Below, piece after piece: positions 7,993 to 17,555 of a stretch of DNA of 64,000 nucleotides. The stretch comes from G963675935 sp963803125 (GTDB lineage: Bacteria; Planctomycetota; Planctomycetia; Pirellulales; Thermoguttaceae), in contig CAWDLR010000003.1 in NCBI GenBank assembly GCA_963803125.1, forward strand, positions 2,728,001 through 2,792,000. Reading direction: 5' to 3'. Below the pieces are notes generated by a model. It saw nothing but the letters and a program-made list of their open reading frames with translations. It did no database searches and was not told the origin of the DNA. Each line of letters begins with the position of its first letter. The stretch's first letter is position 1. Made by a program: the position numbers and the translations under genes.

Positions 7993-10545
7993 ATGAGAAT
8001 CTTCTCTGATCGAACGACGGCGCTACTATTCGGCCTTGCGTTCGTGTTCGCGGCCGCCGCGACCCCGCCGCCGCCGGCCCTCGCCCAGGGCACGCGAGCC
8101 GACTACCAGCGGGCGGCGCAGCTACGGCAACTGACGCGAGGGAAGGTCTTCCGCGATCGTGTTTCGCCGCACTGGTTCGAGGACGACAACCTCTTCTGGT
8201 ATCGCGTGGCGACGGGTCCGGATGCTTGCGAGTTTGTGCTGGTCGATGCGGTAAAGGGCCTCCGGCAGCCGGCCTTCGATCACTCTCGACTCGCCCAAGC
8301 CTTGGTCAAGACAGGACTCCCAGAAGAGCGGGCCGACCGGCTGCGAATCAACGACCTGGCGTTTCACCTGAAAGACCATCACGTCGACCTCCGCATCGAC
8401 GGCCAGTGGTGGCGTTGCAATCTGAAGCAGTACAACGTGCGCAAGCTATCGCCCGCTGAGCGTCCAAAAACGCCGCCGCGGGCGAACAGATGGCCGCAGG
8501 GACTTCGCGCCAGCGTCAACACCGGCGAAGAAACCGAAATCACTTTCGTCAACCACACCAAGAGCAAAGTCGAACTATTCTGGATCGATTCGAGCGGCAA
8601 ACGCATCAGCTATGGAGGCGTCGAGGCACGGCAAGAACGCCGCCAATCTACCTTCGTCGGACACGTCTGGCAGGTGGTGGGGGAAAAGGGCAGAATCCTC
8701 GACGTGGTGATGGCCGAAGAACTCCCGTTGGAAGTCGAAATCACGGGCAAACCCGCCTTCGCTGCCGGCGACCGGCAGAAGCACCGCGAGCGCCGCCGCC
8801 CGCAGGGCGCGTCACCCGACGGGAAATGGCTCGCCTTCAGTCGAGACGACAATGTCTGGGTCAAGAACTGCGAAAGCGGCCGGGAGTTTCCGCTGAGCAC
8901 CGAGGGGACCGACGACGACGGCTATGGCGACCGCTTCTTCTGGTCGCCTGACTCGAACAAACTGGTCGCCGTCCGCACGAAGCAGGGGCAGCGGCGGAAG
9001 GTCTATTTCGTCGAGTCGTCGCCGCCCGACCAGATCCAACCGCGCTTGCACTCGTACGACTACCTCAAACCGGGCGACCGCATCGATCAGGACCGGCCGG
9101 AACTCTTCGATCTCGCCACGAAGAAACCCATTAAAGTGCGAAACGAACTGTTCTCCAATCCCTGGAGCATCACCGACGTCCGCTGGGCGCCCGATTCCCG
9201 CCGCTTCACTTTCCTTTACAACCAGCGCGGCCACCAGACGCTGCGGATCGTGGCCGTCGATGCCACAAGCGGGGCGGCGCGGGCGATCGTCAACGAACAG
9301 AGCAAGACCTTCATCGATTATTCTCAAAAGGAGTTTCACCAGTTCCTCGACGAAACGCACGAGATCGTCTGGATGTCGGAACGCGACGGTTGGAACCACT
9401 TGTACCTTTACGACGCCGATTCGGGTGCTGTAAAGAACCAAATCACCAAGGGCGATTGGGTCGTGCGCGGCGTCGATCGCGTGGACCCCGAGTCGCGGCG
9501 GATTTGGTTTCGTGCCGGCGGAATCCGGCCCGGGCAGGATCCGTACTACGTCCACTATTGCCGCGTAAATTTCGGCGGCTCGGGCCTTGTCGTGCTCACC
9601 GAAGGCGACGGCAGCCACGAAATCGAGTATTCCCCCGACGGCCGGTTTTTCCTCGACCGGTATTCGCGTGTGGACCTCCCGCCGGTCAGCGAACTCCGCC
9701 GCGCCGACGATGGCCGGCGGGTCTGTGAATTGGAGCGGGCAGATTGGAGTCGCCTGTTGGCGACCGGCTGGAAAGCCCCCGAGCGATTCTCGGCGAAAGG
9801 GCGCGACGCCGCCACCGAGATCTACGGGGTCATCTGGCGGCCGACCAATTTCGACCCGAAACGGAAGTACCCGATTATCGAGGACATCTACGCCGGGCCG
9901 CAGGATTCCTTCGTACCCAAGCGATTCCAGCCCTACTACCCAGACCAATCGCTGGCCGCGCTGGGCTTCATCGTGGTGAAAATCGACGGCATGGGCACGT
10001 CGAACCGTTCCAAGAAGTTTCATGACGTGTGTTTCAAGAACCTCGGCGACGCCGGCCTACCCGACCGCATCGCCTGGATTCGCGCGGCGGCGGCGAAGTA
10101 CGCTTGCATGGACCTCTCGCGAGTGGGCATTTTCGGCGGTTCGGCCGGTGGTCAAAACGCCGCCCGGGCGGTCATGACGCACGGCGATTTCTACAAAGTT
10201 GCCGTCGCCGATTGCGGCTGCCACGACAACCGCATGGATAAGATCTGGTGGAATGAGCAATGGATGGGCTGGCCCGTCGGACCCGAGTATGCCGAAAGCT
10301 CGAATGTCACCTGCGCGGCGAAGCTCAGCGGCAAGTTGCTGCTGATTGTGGGCGAAATGGACACCAACGTCGACCCCGCTTCGACGATGCAGGTCGTCAA
10401 CGCGCTGGTCAAGGCCGACAAGGATTTCGATCTGTTGGTCATCCCGGGCTCGAACCACGGCGCCGCCGAAACGCCATACGGCTCTCGCCGCCGCATGGAT
10501 TATTTCGTGCGTCATCTGCTAGGTATCGAGCCGCGGGAGAGGTAG
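7993..10545 (+). CDS. Secreted S9-family prolyl oligopeptidase / dipeptidyl peptidase IV-like
   Basis: An 850-aa protein with a Sec signal (residues ~1-31, ending ALAQ). A long beta-propeller region (DPP IV N-terminal type) follows, and then a C-terminal alpha/beta-hydrolase domain. The catalytic triad is visible: Ser in GIFGGSAGGQ, Asp in GEMDTNVDP and His in GSNHGAAE. KIDGMGTSNRSKKFHD precedes the nucleophile elbow as in DPP IV. It probably cleaves short peptides in the periplasm. A methyltransferase gene starts 31 bp downstream on the same strand. Confidence 0.93.
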   Translation: MRIFSDRTTALLFGLAFVFAAAATPPPPALAQGTRADYQRAAQLRQLTRGKVFRDRVSPHWFEDDNLFWYRVATGPDACEFVLVDAVKGLRQPAFDHSRLAQALVKTGLPEERADRLRINDLAFHLKDHHVDLRIDGQWWRCNLKQYNVRKLSPAERPKTPPRANRWPQGLRASVNTGEETEITFVNHTKSKVELFWIDSSGKRISYGGVEARQERRQSTFVGHVWQVVGEKGRILDVVMAEELPLEVEITGKPAFAAGDRQKHRERRRPQGASPDGKWLAFSRDDNVWVKNCESGREFPLSTEGTDDDGYGDRFFWSPDSNKLVAVRTKQGQRRKVYFVESSPPDQIQPRLHSYDYLKPGDRIDQDRPELFDLATKKPIKVRNELFSNPWSITDVRWAPDSRRFTFLYNQRGHQTLRIVAVDATSGAARAIVNEQSKTFIDYSQKEFHQFLDETHEIVWMSERDGWNHLYLYDADSGAVKNQITKGDWVVRGVDRVDPESRRIWFRAGGIRPGQDPYYVHYCRVNFGGSGLVVLTEGDGSHEIEYSPDGRFFLDRYSRVDLPPVSELRRADDGRRVCELERADWSRLLATGWKAPERFSAKGRDAATEIYGVIWRPTNFDPKRKYPIIEDIYAGPQDSFVPKRFQPYYPDQSLAALGFIVVKIDGMGTSNRSKKFHDVCFKNLGDAGLPDRIAWIRAAAAKYACMDLSRVGIFGGSAGGQNAARAVMTHGDFYKVAVADCGCHDNRMDKIWWNEQWMGWPVGPEYAESSNVTCAAKLSGKLLLIVGEMDTNVDPASTMQVVNALVKADKDFDLLVIPGSNHGAAETPYGSRRRMDYFVRHLLGIEPRER

Positions 10546-10576
10546 ACGACAATCACAGCCGTGCATAGCAGATGAC

Positions 10577-11350
10577 ATGATCGCAGCAATGGGAACGACG
10601 AGGGCGGTTAATTACGGGCTGGACGCGCCGTATGTGGTGCGCAACTTCGCGCTGGTCGGCGCCGTCTGCGTAACGATCGGGCTGGCGTTCCTGCTGGCGG
10701 GGGCGCCGGGCGTCTTCGGCATTTTCCTGCGCGACACGGCATTGAGCGCCGGGCTAGTGTCCCTGCTGATGGCGGGATGGATGTACTGGGTCGGCACGAG
10801 GGGAAAGCTCCGCGACCGCGATCGGCTCCTGGCCCTCGTCCCCTGGCGCGGCGATGAGACGGTGCTCGACGTCGGCTGCGGACGCGGCCTGTTGTTGGTC
10901 GGGGCTGCCAAACATCTGACCAGCGGCAAGGCGGTCGGCGTCGATCTCTGGAGCAAGGACGACCTGTCGGAAAACGGCCCCGAAGGCACGCGGGAAAACG
11001 CGGCCCTGGAGGGAGTCGCCGACCGCGTCGAGGTTAGGGACGGCGACGCTCGGCAACTGCCGTTTGCCGACGACACTTTCGACGTGATCGTGTCGCGGGC
11101 GGTGCTGCACAACATCTACGATGCTGCGGAGAGGCAGCAGGCCCTGCGCGAGATCGCCCGCGTGCTGAGGCCGGGTGGCTACGTCGCGCTGCTCGACATT
11201 GTGCACACGGGGGAATATGTGAAAGTGCTGGTGGAGTGCCGCCTGATCAACGTCCGCCGCGTCGGCTCGCCGGTTGTTGCGGGGCTGATGTCGCTGGCGA
11301 CTTTCGGGAACCTGCATCCGTTTACGGTGACGGGGCGTAAGCCCGCGTAG
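10577..11350 (+). CDS. Membrane-anchored SAM-dependent methyltransferase
   Basis: A 257-aa class I methyltransferase. Residues ~20-72 hold two hydrophobic segments, predicted membrane helices. The Rossmann domain then shows motif I VLDVGCGRGLLL, an acidic motif II AVGVDLWS, motif VRDGDARQLPFADDTFDVIVS and the post-motif region REIARVLRPGGYVALLD. The substrate is unknown; UbiE/Methyltransf_11-like proteins of this type modify lipids, quinones or small molecules. It follows the S9 peptidase closely and may be co-transcribed. Confidence 0.87.
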   Translation: MIAAMGTTRAVNYGLDAPYVVRNFALVGAVCVTIGLAFLLAGAPGVFGIFLRDTALSAGLVSLLMAGWMYWVGTRGKLRDRDRLLALVPWRGDETVLDVGCGRGLLLVGAAKHLTSGKAVGVDLWSKDDLSENGPEGTRENAALEGVADRVEVRDGDARQLPFADDTFDVIVSRAVLHNIYDAAERQQALREIARVLRPGGYVALLDIVHTGEYVKVLVECRLINVRRVGSPVVAGLMSLATFGNLHPFTVTGRKPA

Positions 11351-11687
11351 AACTGCCCTCGATAAGAGCTGGCGGCCACGCAGCGTTGATCCAGTCGCTG
11401 GACCTACGGAATGTCGTCCACATGGGCCACTCCCCTCGCGGCGGCCAGCTCGATCGCCGAGATGGGAGAGGAGACGGGGGCAGTTTCTAACGGGTGCAGC
11501 CAAAGACGGCCAACACCCATGAGCTACGGCGTGCGCCTGCAACGCGGTGGGCTTTCAGCCCTGATGGCGCGCGGATCTAAGTGGGATCTCTTGGCTCGCC
11601 GGAATTCGGTTGAGATTGCGGGACAGTGGGCCGTCACTGCCTTGCGAATACCGCCTATCTGCCTTGCCGGTCGCTGGGTATCACGGC
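11351..11687. other. Intergenic region between convergent genes
   Basis: The 337 bp between the methyltransferase and the convergent PEP-CTERM gene contain short frames without recognizable domains. I see no strong hairpin-plus-T-run terminator and no RNA gene. Confidence 0.5.
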
Positions 11688-13397
11688 TTACGTTCCGTGC
11701 TTCCGCCATCGCCAAGCATACGCCAAGAACCCGAAGAAGGCCGCAATAAGAAGAGCCAGCGTCCCGGGCTCTGGCGCCGGCGTGATCTTCGCGGCCGGGA
11801 GTGCGCCCGCCAGTTGTGGCAGACCGACGTTGGCAACCCAGAGATCGCGATCCAGGCCGTTCACGGTTCCATCATAGTCCGCGTCCCCCTGTTGCCACGT
11901 CGTACCCGTGAAGGCGTTCGCATAGAAGATCGCCAAATCGCGGCTGTCCGCCACGCCGTCGAGGTTGAAATCGCCGGGATACGTAGCCATCACCCTGACC
12001 TGCTTCGAGGCGGTGTTGTCGATGCACCCCAGCGTCAAGCCCGTCGCAGCTGCGGTCGAATCCTGGAACTGGCCGATGTCCCAGCGACCACCGTCGCAAC
12101 TTGCTTTCAGCAATCTCTGGATTGTGGCGATCGGGTCCGCCCCGGCCGTGTAGTCGAAGACGATCGACCCGAATCGGATGTCGGCACCGCCACCGTCGAG
12201 CACGCAGTTCTGGGCAGCCGGGGCCAATTCGAGCGTCCCTCCCGCGATCGTCGTCAGACCTGAGTAGCTGTTGGCCCCACCAAGAACGAGTTTCGCCAGG
12301 CCGTTCTTCGTCAGACCGTTTGCGCCCGTGAGAGATGCGTTAATGGTCGCAGCACAGTTGGCGGTAACCGTCCCGCCGGAGAGCGTCAGCGTGGCGCCGC
12401 CACCGCTATTGATGGTATAGCCTGTTCCGTTGAAGACCAGCGTTCTGGCAGCGACGTTTTCGCTGACGGTGATGGTGGAAGTCCCGCTGGGATTGAAGAA
12501 GACATCCAGGTTTGATCCACCGGCATACCAGCCGAGCAACGTGGCGGCCCCAGCCGACGAAGCGCTCCACGAAGGCGACAACGAACTCCAATTGCCGTTG
12601 CCGGCTTGCAGCCCCGTGGCTACGCCTGTGTCCCAATAGGCGGCCGTGGCCGCAAAACTTCGGGTGAACGTACCATTGGCTTCTATCGTTCCCGACCCGC
12701 TCATATACACGCTGTAGGTGCCGAGCCCCGTGATGCTGCCGCTGGTCAGTTGTGTTGAAGGCAGAGAGAGCGGTGCATTCATGTAGGTACTGTAGGAACT
12801 CAACGTCCAGGTGTCCGCGGTTCTTGTCACCTGAATGGTGGCCGGACTCGGCGTGGCGGGAATCATGTTGATCGGATTCAGCGCACAGTTCCAAGGACTG
12901 CCGGTGGAGGATACTCCCGACCAGGAGATGGTGCCCTGATTGATCTGGAAGCCGTGATCCATCATATCGAAGGAGGTTTGGCTTGTAACCGCTTCGGGGC
13001 CGTATGGACTCATCGGCGAACCGTTGAGGGTGCTGGTACTGATGGTTTCTTTGACGAAGCCACCAAGCCACTGGAGGTGAAAACTGCCTCCTGTGTCGTT
13101 GATGAGGATGTTGCCGGGATTGTCCAGTTGGAACGCCAGAGTGTTCAGGGTGGACTCCCGGGAGTCGTCATCATAAGCCGAATCCAAATTGGCGATGTAA
13201 CCGCCCGTCATGTCGAACGACTTCGTATCCGATGAATTGCCAAGCAACGAAGTGGTCGCCAGGATGGTGATCTTGATGACGTTGTTCGTGCCCGGGGCCG
13301 TCAGTGTCATCGGCGCCGACTGGGCTCGAAGACCAGAACCGCTCAAAACGATCATTGCGACCGAGATGCCGGCCGAGACTGAGAAAACACGGCTCAT
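11688..13397 (-). CDS. PEP-CTERM surface protein with autotransporter-type beta repeats and dockerin-like segment
   Basis: A 569-aa secreted protein. The start at 13397 is chosen because MSRVFSVSAGISVAMIVLSG is a clear signal peptide; a longer frame to 13565 would only translate repeat DNA. The middle is Gly/Ser/Thr-rich. NGLTKNGLAKLVLGGANSYS and GGTLELA are an autotransporter-associated beta-strand repeat. Near the C-terminus GDFNLDGVADSRDLAIFY and GDADYDGTVNGLDRDLWV look like the paired EF-hand-like dockerin type I motifs of planctomycetes. The end is a PEP-CTERM tail: PEPGTLALL, a hydrophobic helix, then WRWRKHG. The protein is probably sorted by an exosortase. Its ligand is unknown. Confidence 0.88.
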   Translation of the reverse strand: MSRVFSVSAGISVAMIVLSGSGLRAQSAPMTLTAPGTNNVIKITILATTSLLGNSSDTKSFDMTGGYIANLDSAYDDDSRESTLNTLAFQLDNPGNILINDTGGSFHLQWLGGFVKETISTSTLNGSPMSPYGPEAVTSQTSFDMMDHGFQINQGTISWSGVSSTGSPWNCALNPINMIPATPSPATIQVTRTADTWTLSSYSTYMNAPLSLPSTQLTSGSITGLGTYSVYMSGSGTIEANGTFTRSFAATAAYWDTGVATGLQAGNGNWSSLSPSWSASSAGAATLLGWYAGGSNLDVFFNPSGTSTITVSENVAARTLVFNGTGYTINSGGGATLTLSGGTVTANCAATINASLTGANGLTKNGLAKLVLGGANSYSGLTTIAGGTLELAPAAQNCVLDGGGADIRFGSIVFDYTAGADPIATIQRLLKASCDGGRWDIGQFQDSTAAATGLTLGCIDNTASKQVRVMATYPGDFNLDGVADSRDLAIFYANAFTGTTWQQGDADYDGTVNGLDRDLWVANVGLPQLAGALPAAKITPAPEPGTLALLIAAFFGFLAYAWRWRKHGT

Positions 13398-13554
13398 AGG
13401 AACTACCCCCAAACGAGAAGGCAAACTCGGAAAAGACCCGGAAAAGGGCTCTTCCCTCGACTTCCGCCCATTATACTTCCTGTCATGGCAGAGTCTACGC
13501 CCCTCAGGGCCGATCAGTCTTTCATTGTAGGGTGGGTCAAGCGAAGCGCAGCCC

Positions 13555-14996
13555 CATAGGCACAAAGTTAAGGAAATTGGTCTTTCAATAAAACGGGGAA
13601 GTCCTTAAGCCAGGCGAAGTTATTGCAAACACAAGCCTGGAAGAAGGAGCTTCCCGATGGAGATCGTAACGCAAGTCACGGGGTTGTTGCAAGGGCTGTT
13701 GAGTGAGTCGATGGATGCACTGGCGCGAGAAACCGGGTGCGTAAAGCGGGAACGCAAGTTCTCGGGGTCTACGCTGCTGTCCTCCTTGGTGCTGACCGTG
13801 CTGCGAAAGCCGACCCCCCAAAGTCGCGACTATCAAACCACGGCTGCCCAACTTGGGGTGATCGTCACGGAAGACGCCATCGCACAACGTTTTACCCCCG
13901 ACTTGGTGAACTTTCTCGAACCGGCGCTGCAGCGCGTGCTCGGCCACGTATTGACCGCCGATGCGCCCCCGATCGCACTGCTGGAACGCTTTGCCGAAGT
14001 GGCGATCGGCGACAGCACCACGATTGCCTTGCCCGACGAGTATGCCGACCGCTTCCCCGGTTGCGGCGGCTCGCACGGCGGCGGCAAAGCCGCGCTGAAA
14101 ATCCAAGTGCTCTGGGAGCTTCGTCACGGAACGTTGCACGTGCTGCTGGAGCCGGGCCGCGCGAGCGACGCGAAGAGTCCGATTTCGGCGATCCCCTTGG
14201 CCCCGGGAACTTTGTCGATCTTCGACCTGGGATATTTTTCCGTGGAACGTTTCGAGCGTGCGCAGAAGGCGGACGGCTATTGGCTTTCGCGTCTGCAGCA
14301 TGGGACGGCGGTCTGCGACGAGCGCGGGCGACGCCGGGATTTGCGGGCATTTCTCGAAGAAAACGCGGACAACGGCGTGGTCGATGTGGCGGCGCAAATC
14401 GGTGACAAGCGGCTGCGGTGCCGCTTGGTGGCCGTGCGTGTGCCGCCGGAAGTGGTCGCGCGGCGATGCCAGAAAATCCGCGAAAAGGCGCAGGACCACG
14501 GCCGCGAGCCGTCGCAGGAATACCTGCACCTCCAAGCCTGGACGATCTTCGTCAGCAACTGCCCGCCGGAGTTGCTGACGTGGAAGGAAGTGGTGGTTCT
14601 CTACCGCGCGCGGTGGCAAATTGAACGATTGTTCAAGCTCTGGAAGTCGTATAATCATCTGGCCGATCGCCAGGTCCATGCCCCGGCGGCCAAGCAACTG
14701 GCGGAGGTGTATATCAAACTCATCGCCGTGATCGTGCAACACGGCATGTTGTTGATGGCCGTGTGGCTCGATGGGCGGCGGAGCCTCTGGCGTGCGGCTG
14801 CCAGCCTGGCCGGATGGGTCGCCCAGTGGCTCGCCGCGATCGACGATCCGGCGAGGCTCGAGCGCGTGCTCGATCAGCAACGTCAGTCCTTGTCCAAATC
14901 CGCGCATAAGCCGTCGCCGAAAACACCCGAGTTGTTTCCAACTACTGAATAATCCAGGACTTCTGGAGTACACTGTTGCTTAACTTTGTGCCTATG
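13555..14996 (+). mobile_element. IS4-family insertion sequence, copy 1 (intact)
   Basis: A 1442-bp element with terminal inverted repeats beginning CATAGGCACAAAGTTAAG and ending in the complement. It carries one transposase gene (13657-14952). It is flanked by a perfect 21-bp direct repeat (13534-13554 and 14997-15017), longer than the 9-13 bp usual for IS4-family target duplications. A copy with two sequence differences lies 75 bp downstream. Confidence 0.9.
13657..14952 (+). CDS. IS4-family transposase
   Basis: A 431-aa DDE transposase. The first Asp is in AIGDSTTIALPD, the second in SIFDLGYFS and the Glu in YRARWQIERLFKLWKS, which fits the IS4 signature Y-(2)-R-(3)-E-(6)-K. The coding frame is complete between inverted repeats, so copy 1 appears active. 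AAGGAG lies shortly upstream of the ATG. Confidence 0.94.
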   Translation: MEIVTQVTGLLQGLLSESMDALARETGCVKRERKFSGSTLLSSLVLTVLRKPTPQSRDYQTTAAQLGVIVTEDAIAQRFTPDLVNFLEPALQRVLGHVLTADAPPIALLERFAEVAIGDSTTIALPDEYADRFPGCGGSHGGGKAALKIQVLWELRHGTLHVLLEPGRASDAKSPISAIPLAPGTLSIFDLGYFSVERFERAQKADGYWLSRLQHGTAVCDERGRRRDLRAFLEENADNGVVDVAAQIGDKRLRCRLVAVRVPPEVVARRCQKIREKAQDHGREPSQEYLHLQAWTIFVSNCPPELLTWKEVVVLYRARWQIERLFKLWKSYNHLADRQVHAPAAKQLAEVYIKLIAVIVQHGMLLMAVWLDGRRSLWRAAASLAGWVAQWLAAIDDPARLERVLDQQRQSLSKSAHKPSPKTPELFPTTE

Positions 14997-15071
14997 GGGT
15001 CAAGCGAAGCGCAGCCCCACCACAACCAACGAAAACTCCGGGAAATGGTGGGGCTGCGCTTCGCTTGACCC

Positions 15072-16514
15072 CATAGGCACAAAGTTAAGGAAATTGGTCT
15101 TTCAATAAAACGGGGAAGTCCTTAAGCCAGGCGAAGTTATTGCAAACACAAGCCTGGAAGAAGGAGCTTCCCGATGGAGATCGTAACGCAAGTCACGGGG
15201 TTGTTGCAAGGGCTGTTGAGTGAGTCGATGGATGCACTGGCGCGAGAAACCGGGTGCGTAAAGCGGGAACGCAAGTTCTCGGGGTCTACGCTGCTGTCCT
15301 CCTTGGTGCTGACCGTGCTGCGAAAGCCGACCCCCCAAAGTCGCGACTATCAAACCACGGCTGCCCAACTTGGGGTGATCGTCACGGAAGACGCCATCGC
15401 ACAACGTTTTACCCCCGACTTGGTGAACTTTCTCGAACCGGCGCTGCAGCGCGTGCTCGGCCACGTATTGACCGCCGATGCGCCCCCGATCGCACTGCTG
15501 GAACGCTTTGCCGAAGTGGCGATCGGCGACAGCACCACGATTGCCTTGCCCGACAAGTATGCCGACCGCTTCCCCGGTTGCGGCGGCTCGCACGGCGGCG
15601 GCAAAGCCGCGCTGAAAATCCAAGTGCTCTGGGAGCTTCGTCACGGAACGTTGCACGTGCTGCTGGAGCCGGGCCGCGCGAGCGACGCGAAGAGTCCGAT
15701 TTCGGCGATCCCCTTGGCCCCGGGAACTTTGTCGATCTTCGACCTGGGATATTTTTCCGTGGAACGTTTCGAGCGTGCGCAGAAGGCGGACGGCTATTGG
15801 CTTTCGCGTCTGCAGCATGGGACGGCGGTCTGCGACGAGCGCGGGCGACGCCGGGATTTGCGGGCATTTCTCGGAAGAAAACGCGGACAACGGCGTGGTC
15901 GATGTGGCGGCGCAAATCGGTGACAAGCGGCTGCGGTGCCGCTTGGTGGCCGTGCGTGTGCCGCCGGAAGTGGTCGCGCGGCGATGCCAGAAAATCCGCG
16001 AAAAGGCGCAGGACCACGGCCGCGAGCCGTCGCAGGAATACCTGCACCTCCAAGCCTGGACGATCTTCGTCAGCAACTGCCCGCCGGAGTTGCTGACGTG
16101 GAAGGAAGTGGTGGTTCTCTACCGCGCGCGGTGGCAAATTGAACGATTGTTCAAGCTCTGGAAGTCGTATAATCATCTGGCCGATCGCCAGGTCCATGCC
16201 CCGGCGGCCAAGCAACTGGCGGAGGTGTATATCAAACTCATCGCCGTGATCGTGCAACACGGCATGTTGTTGATGGCCGTGTGGCTCGATGGGCGGCGGA
16301 GCCTCTGGCGTGCGGCTGCCAGCCTGGCCGGATGGGTCGCCCAGTGGCTCGCCGCGATCGACGATCCGGCGAGGCTCGAGCGCGTGCTCGATCAGCAACG
16401 TCAGTCCTTGTCCAAATCCGCGCATAAGCCGTCGCCGAAAACACCCGAGTTGTTTCCAACTACTGAATAATCCAGGACTTCTGGAGTACACTGTTGCTTA
16501 ACTTTGTGCCTATG
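15072..16514 (+). mobile_element. IS4-family insertion sequence, copy 2 (frameshifted)
   Basis: A 1443-bp element in the same orientation as copy 1 and one base longer. It differs visibly by G to A at 15555 (Glu to Lys) and one extra G near 15872. It is flanked by its own 21-bp direct repeat (15051-15071 and 16515-16535). The near-identity shows the two copies separated very recently. Confidence 0.9.
15174..16470 (+). pseudogene. IS4-family transposase, frameshifted copy
   Basis: This matches the transposase at 13657-14952. An extra G within the segment encoding RAFLEEN (near 15872) shifts the frame, giving a 249-aa N-terminal frame that stops at 15923 and a C-terminal frame from about 15870 to 16470. 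The first two catalytic Asp are in the first frame and the Glu in the second, so no complete active site is made. Copy 1 could in principle act on this copy in trans. Confidence 0.9.
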
Positions 16515-16545
16515 GGGCTGCGCTTCGCTTGACCCACCCTACAAT

Positions 16546-17217
16546 TCCGCCCAAATTCAAAAACTGATTGGCCCTGCTACGCCCCTGGCGGCAATGCGAG
16601 CCAGTGGTTGCGCGGCAGGGGCCTGCCCAAAAGTGGTGGAGTGACGAAACGTCCGGGCAAACGGCCATTTCACCGAATTCAAGACATTGGAAAGCCGTGG
16701 TGTGCGAGGTTTGCAAGACGGCGGCGGGCGGCAGACATTCCCACTCCTAGATCGTGCGTCCGGCGCATTACTGACGAGGCGGGCTTCCCCGGCGACAAAC
16801 GACCCGGCTGTGGCGCCGTGGCATTCCTTCCCAATAAGCCAATAACGAACTCTGAAGCGGCCCGTAGCGTCCGATCGGCCCGTCTTGCCCGGGTAGCTGA
16901 GTGTCGCGATCGTCGGGGCGAGTGGCCTCCCTCCGTTCCGTCCCCAACGCTGGTCGAACAGCGAAGCGTCTGGCTTAACCCAAGAGAGGTAGGGGAGCGT
17001 GGCCTCGACCACCGCATCCTCAACTTAGGTTGAAGCGAGGGCGACGGGAATCGAACCAGCAACCACCGGATCGACAGTCCGCTCAGCACAATGGTATAAC
17101 TACTTATATAACAACCATTTAGTATCTCTTGACTGTATCCCAAGTACCGCATAGAATGCCCGATAAATGCGGTGAAAGGGATACACGACAGGGGATACGG
17201 GTATGGGTTGGGCATAG
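16546..17217. other. Gene-poor accessory DNA ahead of the integrase remnant
   Basis: About 670 bp with overlapping frames on both strands (up to ~150 codons) that show no domain, no good ribosome site and biased composition. The only recognizable item is a tRNA-Asp 3' fragment at 17036-17081. Confidence 0.5.
17036..17081 (-). pseudogene. 3' half of a tRNA-Asp (GUC), candidate attachment-site remnant
   Basis: Read on the minus strand, this holds an anticodon stem-loop CGGACTGTCGATCCG (anticodon GTC), then the variable region, the TTCGATT T-loop and CCCGTCGCCCTCG as acceptor 3' strand. The 5' half (acceptor 5' strand and D arm) is absent, and one T-stem pair is broken, so it is not a working tRNA. 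Phage-type integrases usually recombine in tRNA 3' halves, and an integrase remnant starts ~140 bp away. Confidence 0.65.
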
Positions 17218-17490
17218 CAACAGAAGCAAAAGGGAGTTCGACTTTCCCTCACTTGGTTCGCCGCTCGCAAGTGCTGGAAGAAGAAGGTCAATGGCACGGT
17301 AGTCTACTTCAAATTCCCCGACTCTGGTAGGGGCTACGACCAAGCTCTGGAAGCCTGGGCTGCATGGAAGAAGGAACACGATCAACCCTTCGATCCTGAT
17401 GGGCAACGACAGCGGCTTGAACGGATGGTGGAGTGGTATCAAGTTCATGGTGAACCCGAAGGCGAGGAAGGAAGGCTGGCAGTGTCCTGA
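17218..17490 (+). pseudogene. Phage-type integrase, N-terminal remnant cut by an IS
   Basis: An open frame of ~90 codons with no obvious start codon. The segments LTWFAARKCWKKKVNGTV, VYFKFPDSG and YDQALEAWAAWKKEHDQP resemble the N-terminal arm-binding region of planctomycete tyrosine recombinases (pattern W-x-K-K-x-x-G-x-x-x-Y-F, then ALxxW). The frame runs into the left end of the IS3-family element at 17483, whose TGA ends it. No catalytic domain follows. The identification rests on motif pattern. Confidence 0.55.
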
Positions 17491-17555
17491 ACCAATTGGA
17501 AATGGAAATTCTCAGTCGGCTGGGTTAGAATTGTCCCCCAGACGAGGAGAATTTC

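Larger units (their letters stand above)
13524..16545. repeat. Palindromic repeat split by two IS insertions
   Basis: The left arm (from 13524, ATTGTAGGGTGGG) and the right arm (ending at 16545, CCCACCCTACAAT) are reverse complements. The centre, at 15018-15050, holds the loop. Removing the IS at 13555-14996 and the IS at 15072-16514, plus one copy of each 21-bp duplication, restores one hairpin. That hairpin is homologous to the intact 83-bp repeat at 58980-59062. The 21-bp duplications are 13534-13554 with 14997-15017, and 15051-15071 with 16515-16535; the second pair is the exact reverse complement of the first. Confidence 0.85.

Noticed and set aside
8812..10023. 403-codon minus strand frame
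   Set aside because: Shadow of the S9 peptidase gene.
13585..14973. Long antisense frame over the IS4 transposase
   Set aside because: The DDE motifs are on the + strand; antisense is not supported by any ribosome site or domain.
16557..17012. Overlapping frames of ~140-150 codons on both strands after the IS pair
   Set aside because: No recognizable domain, no ribosome site, odd composition; left as gene-poor DNA.
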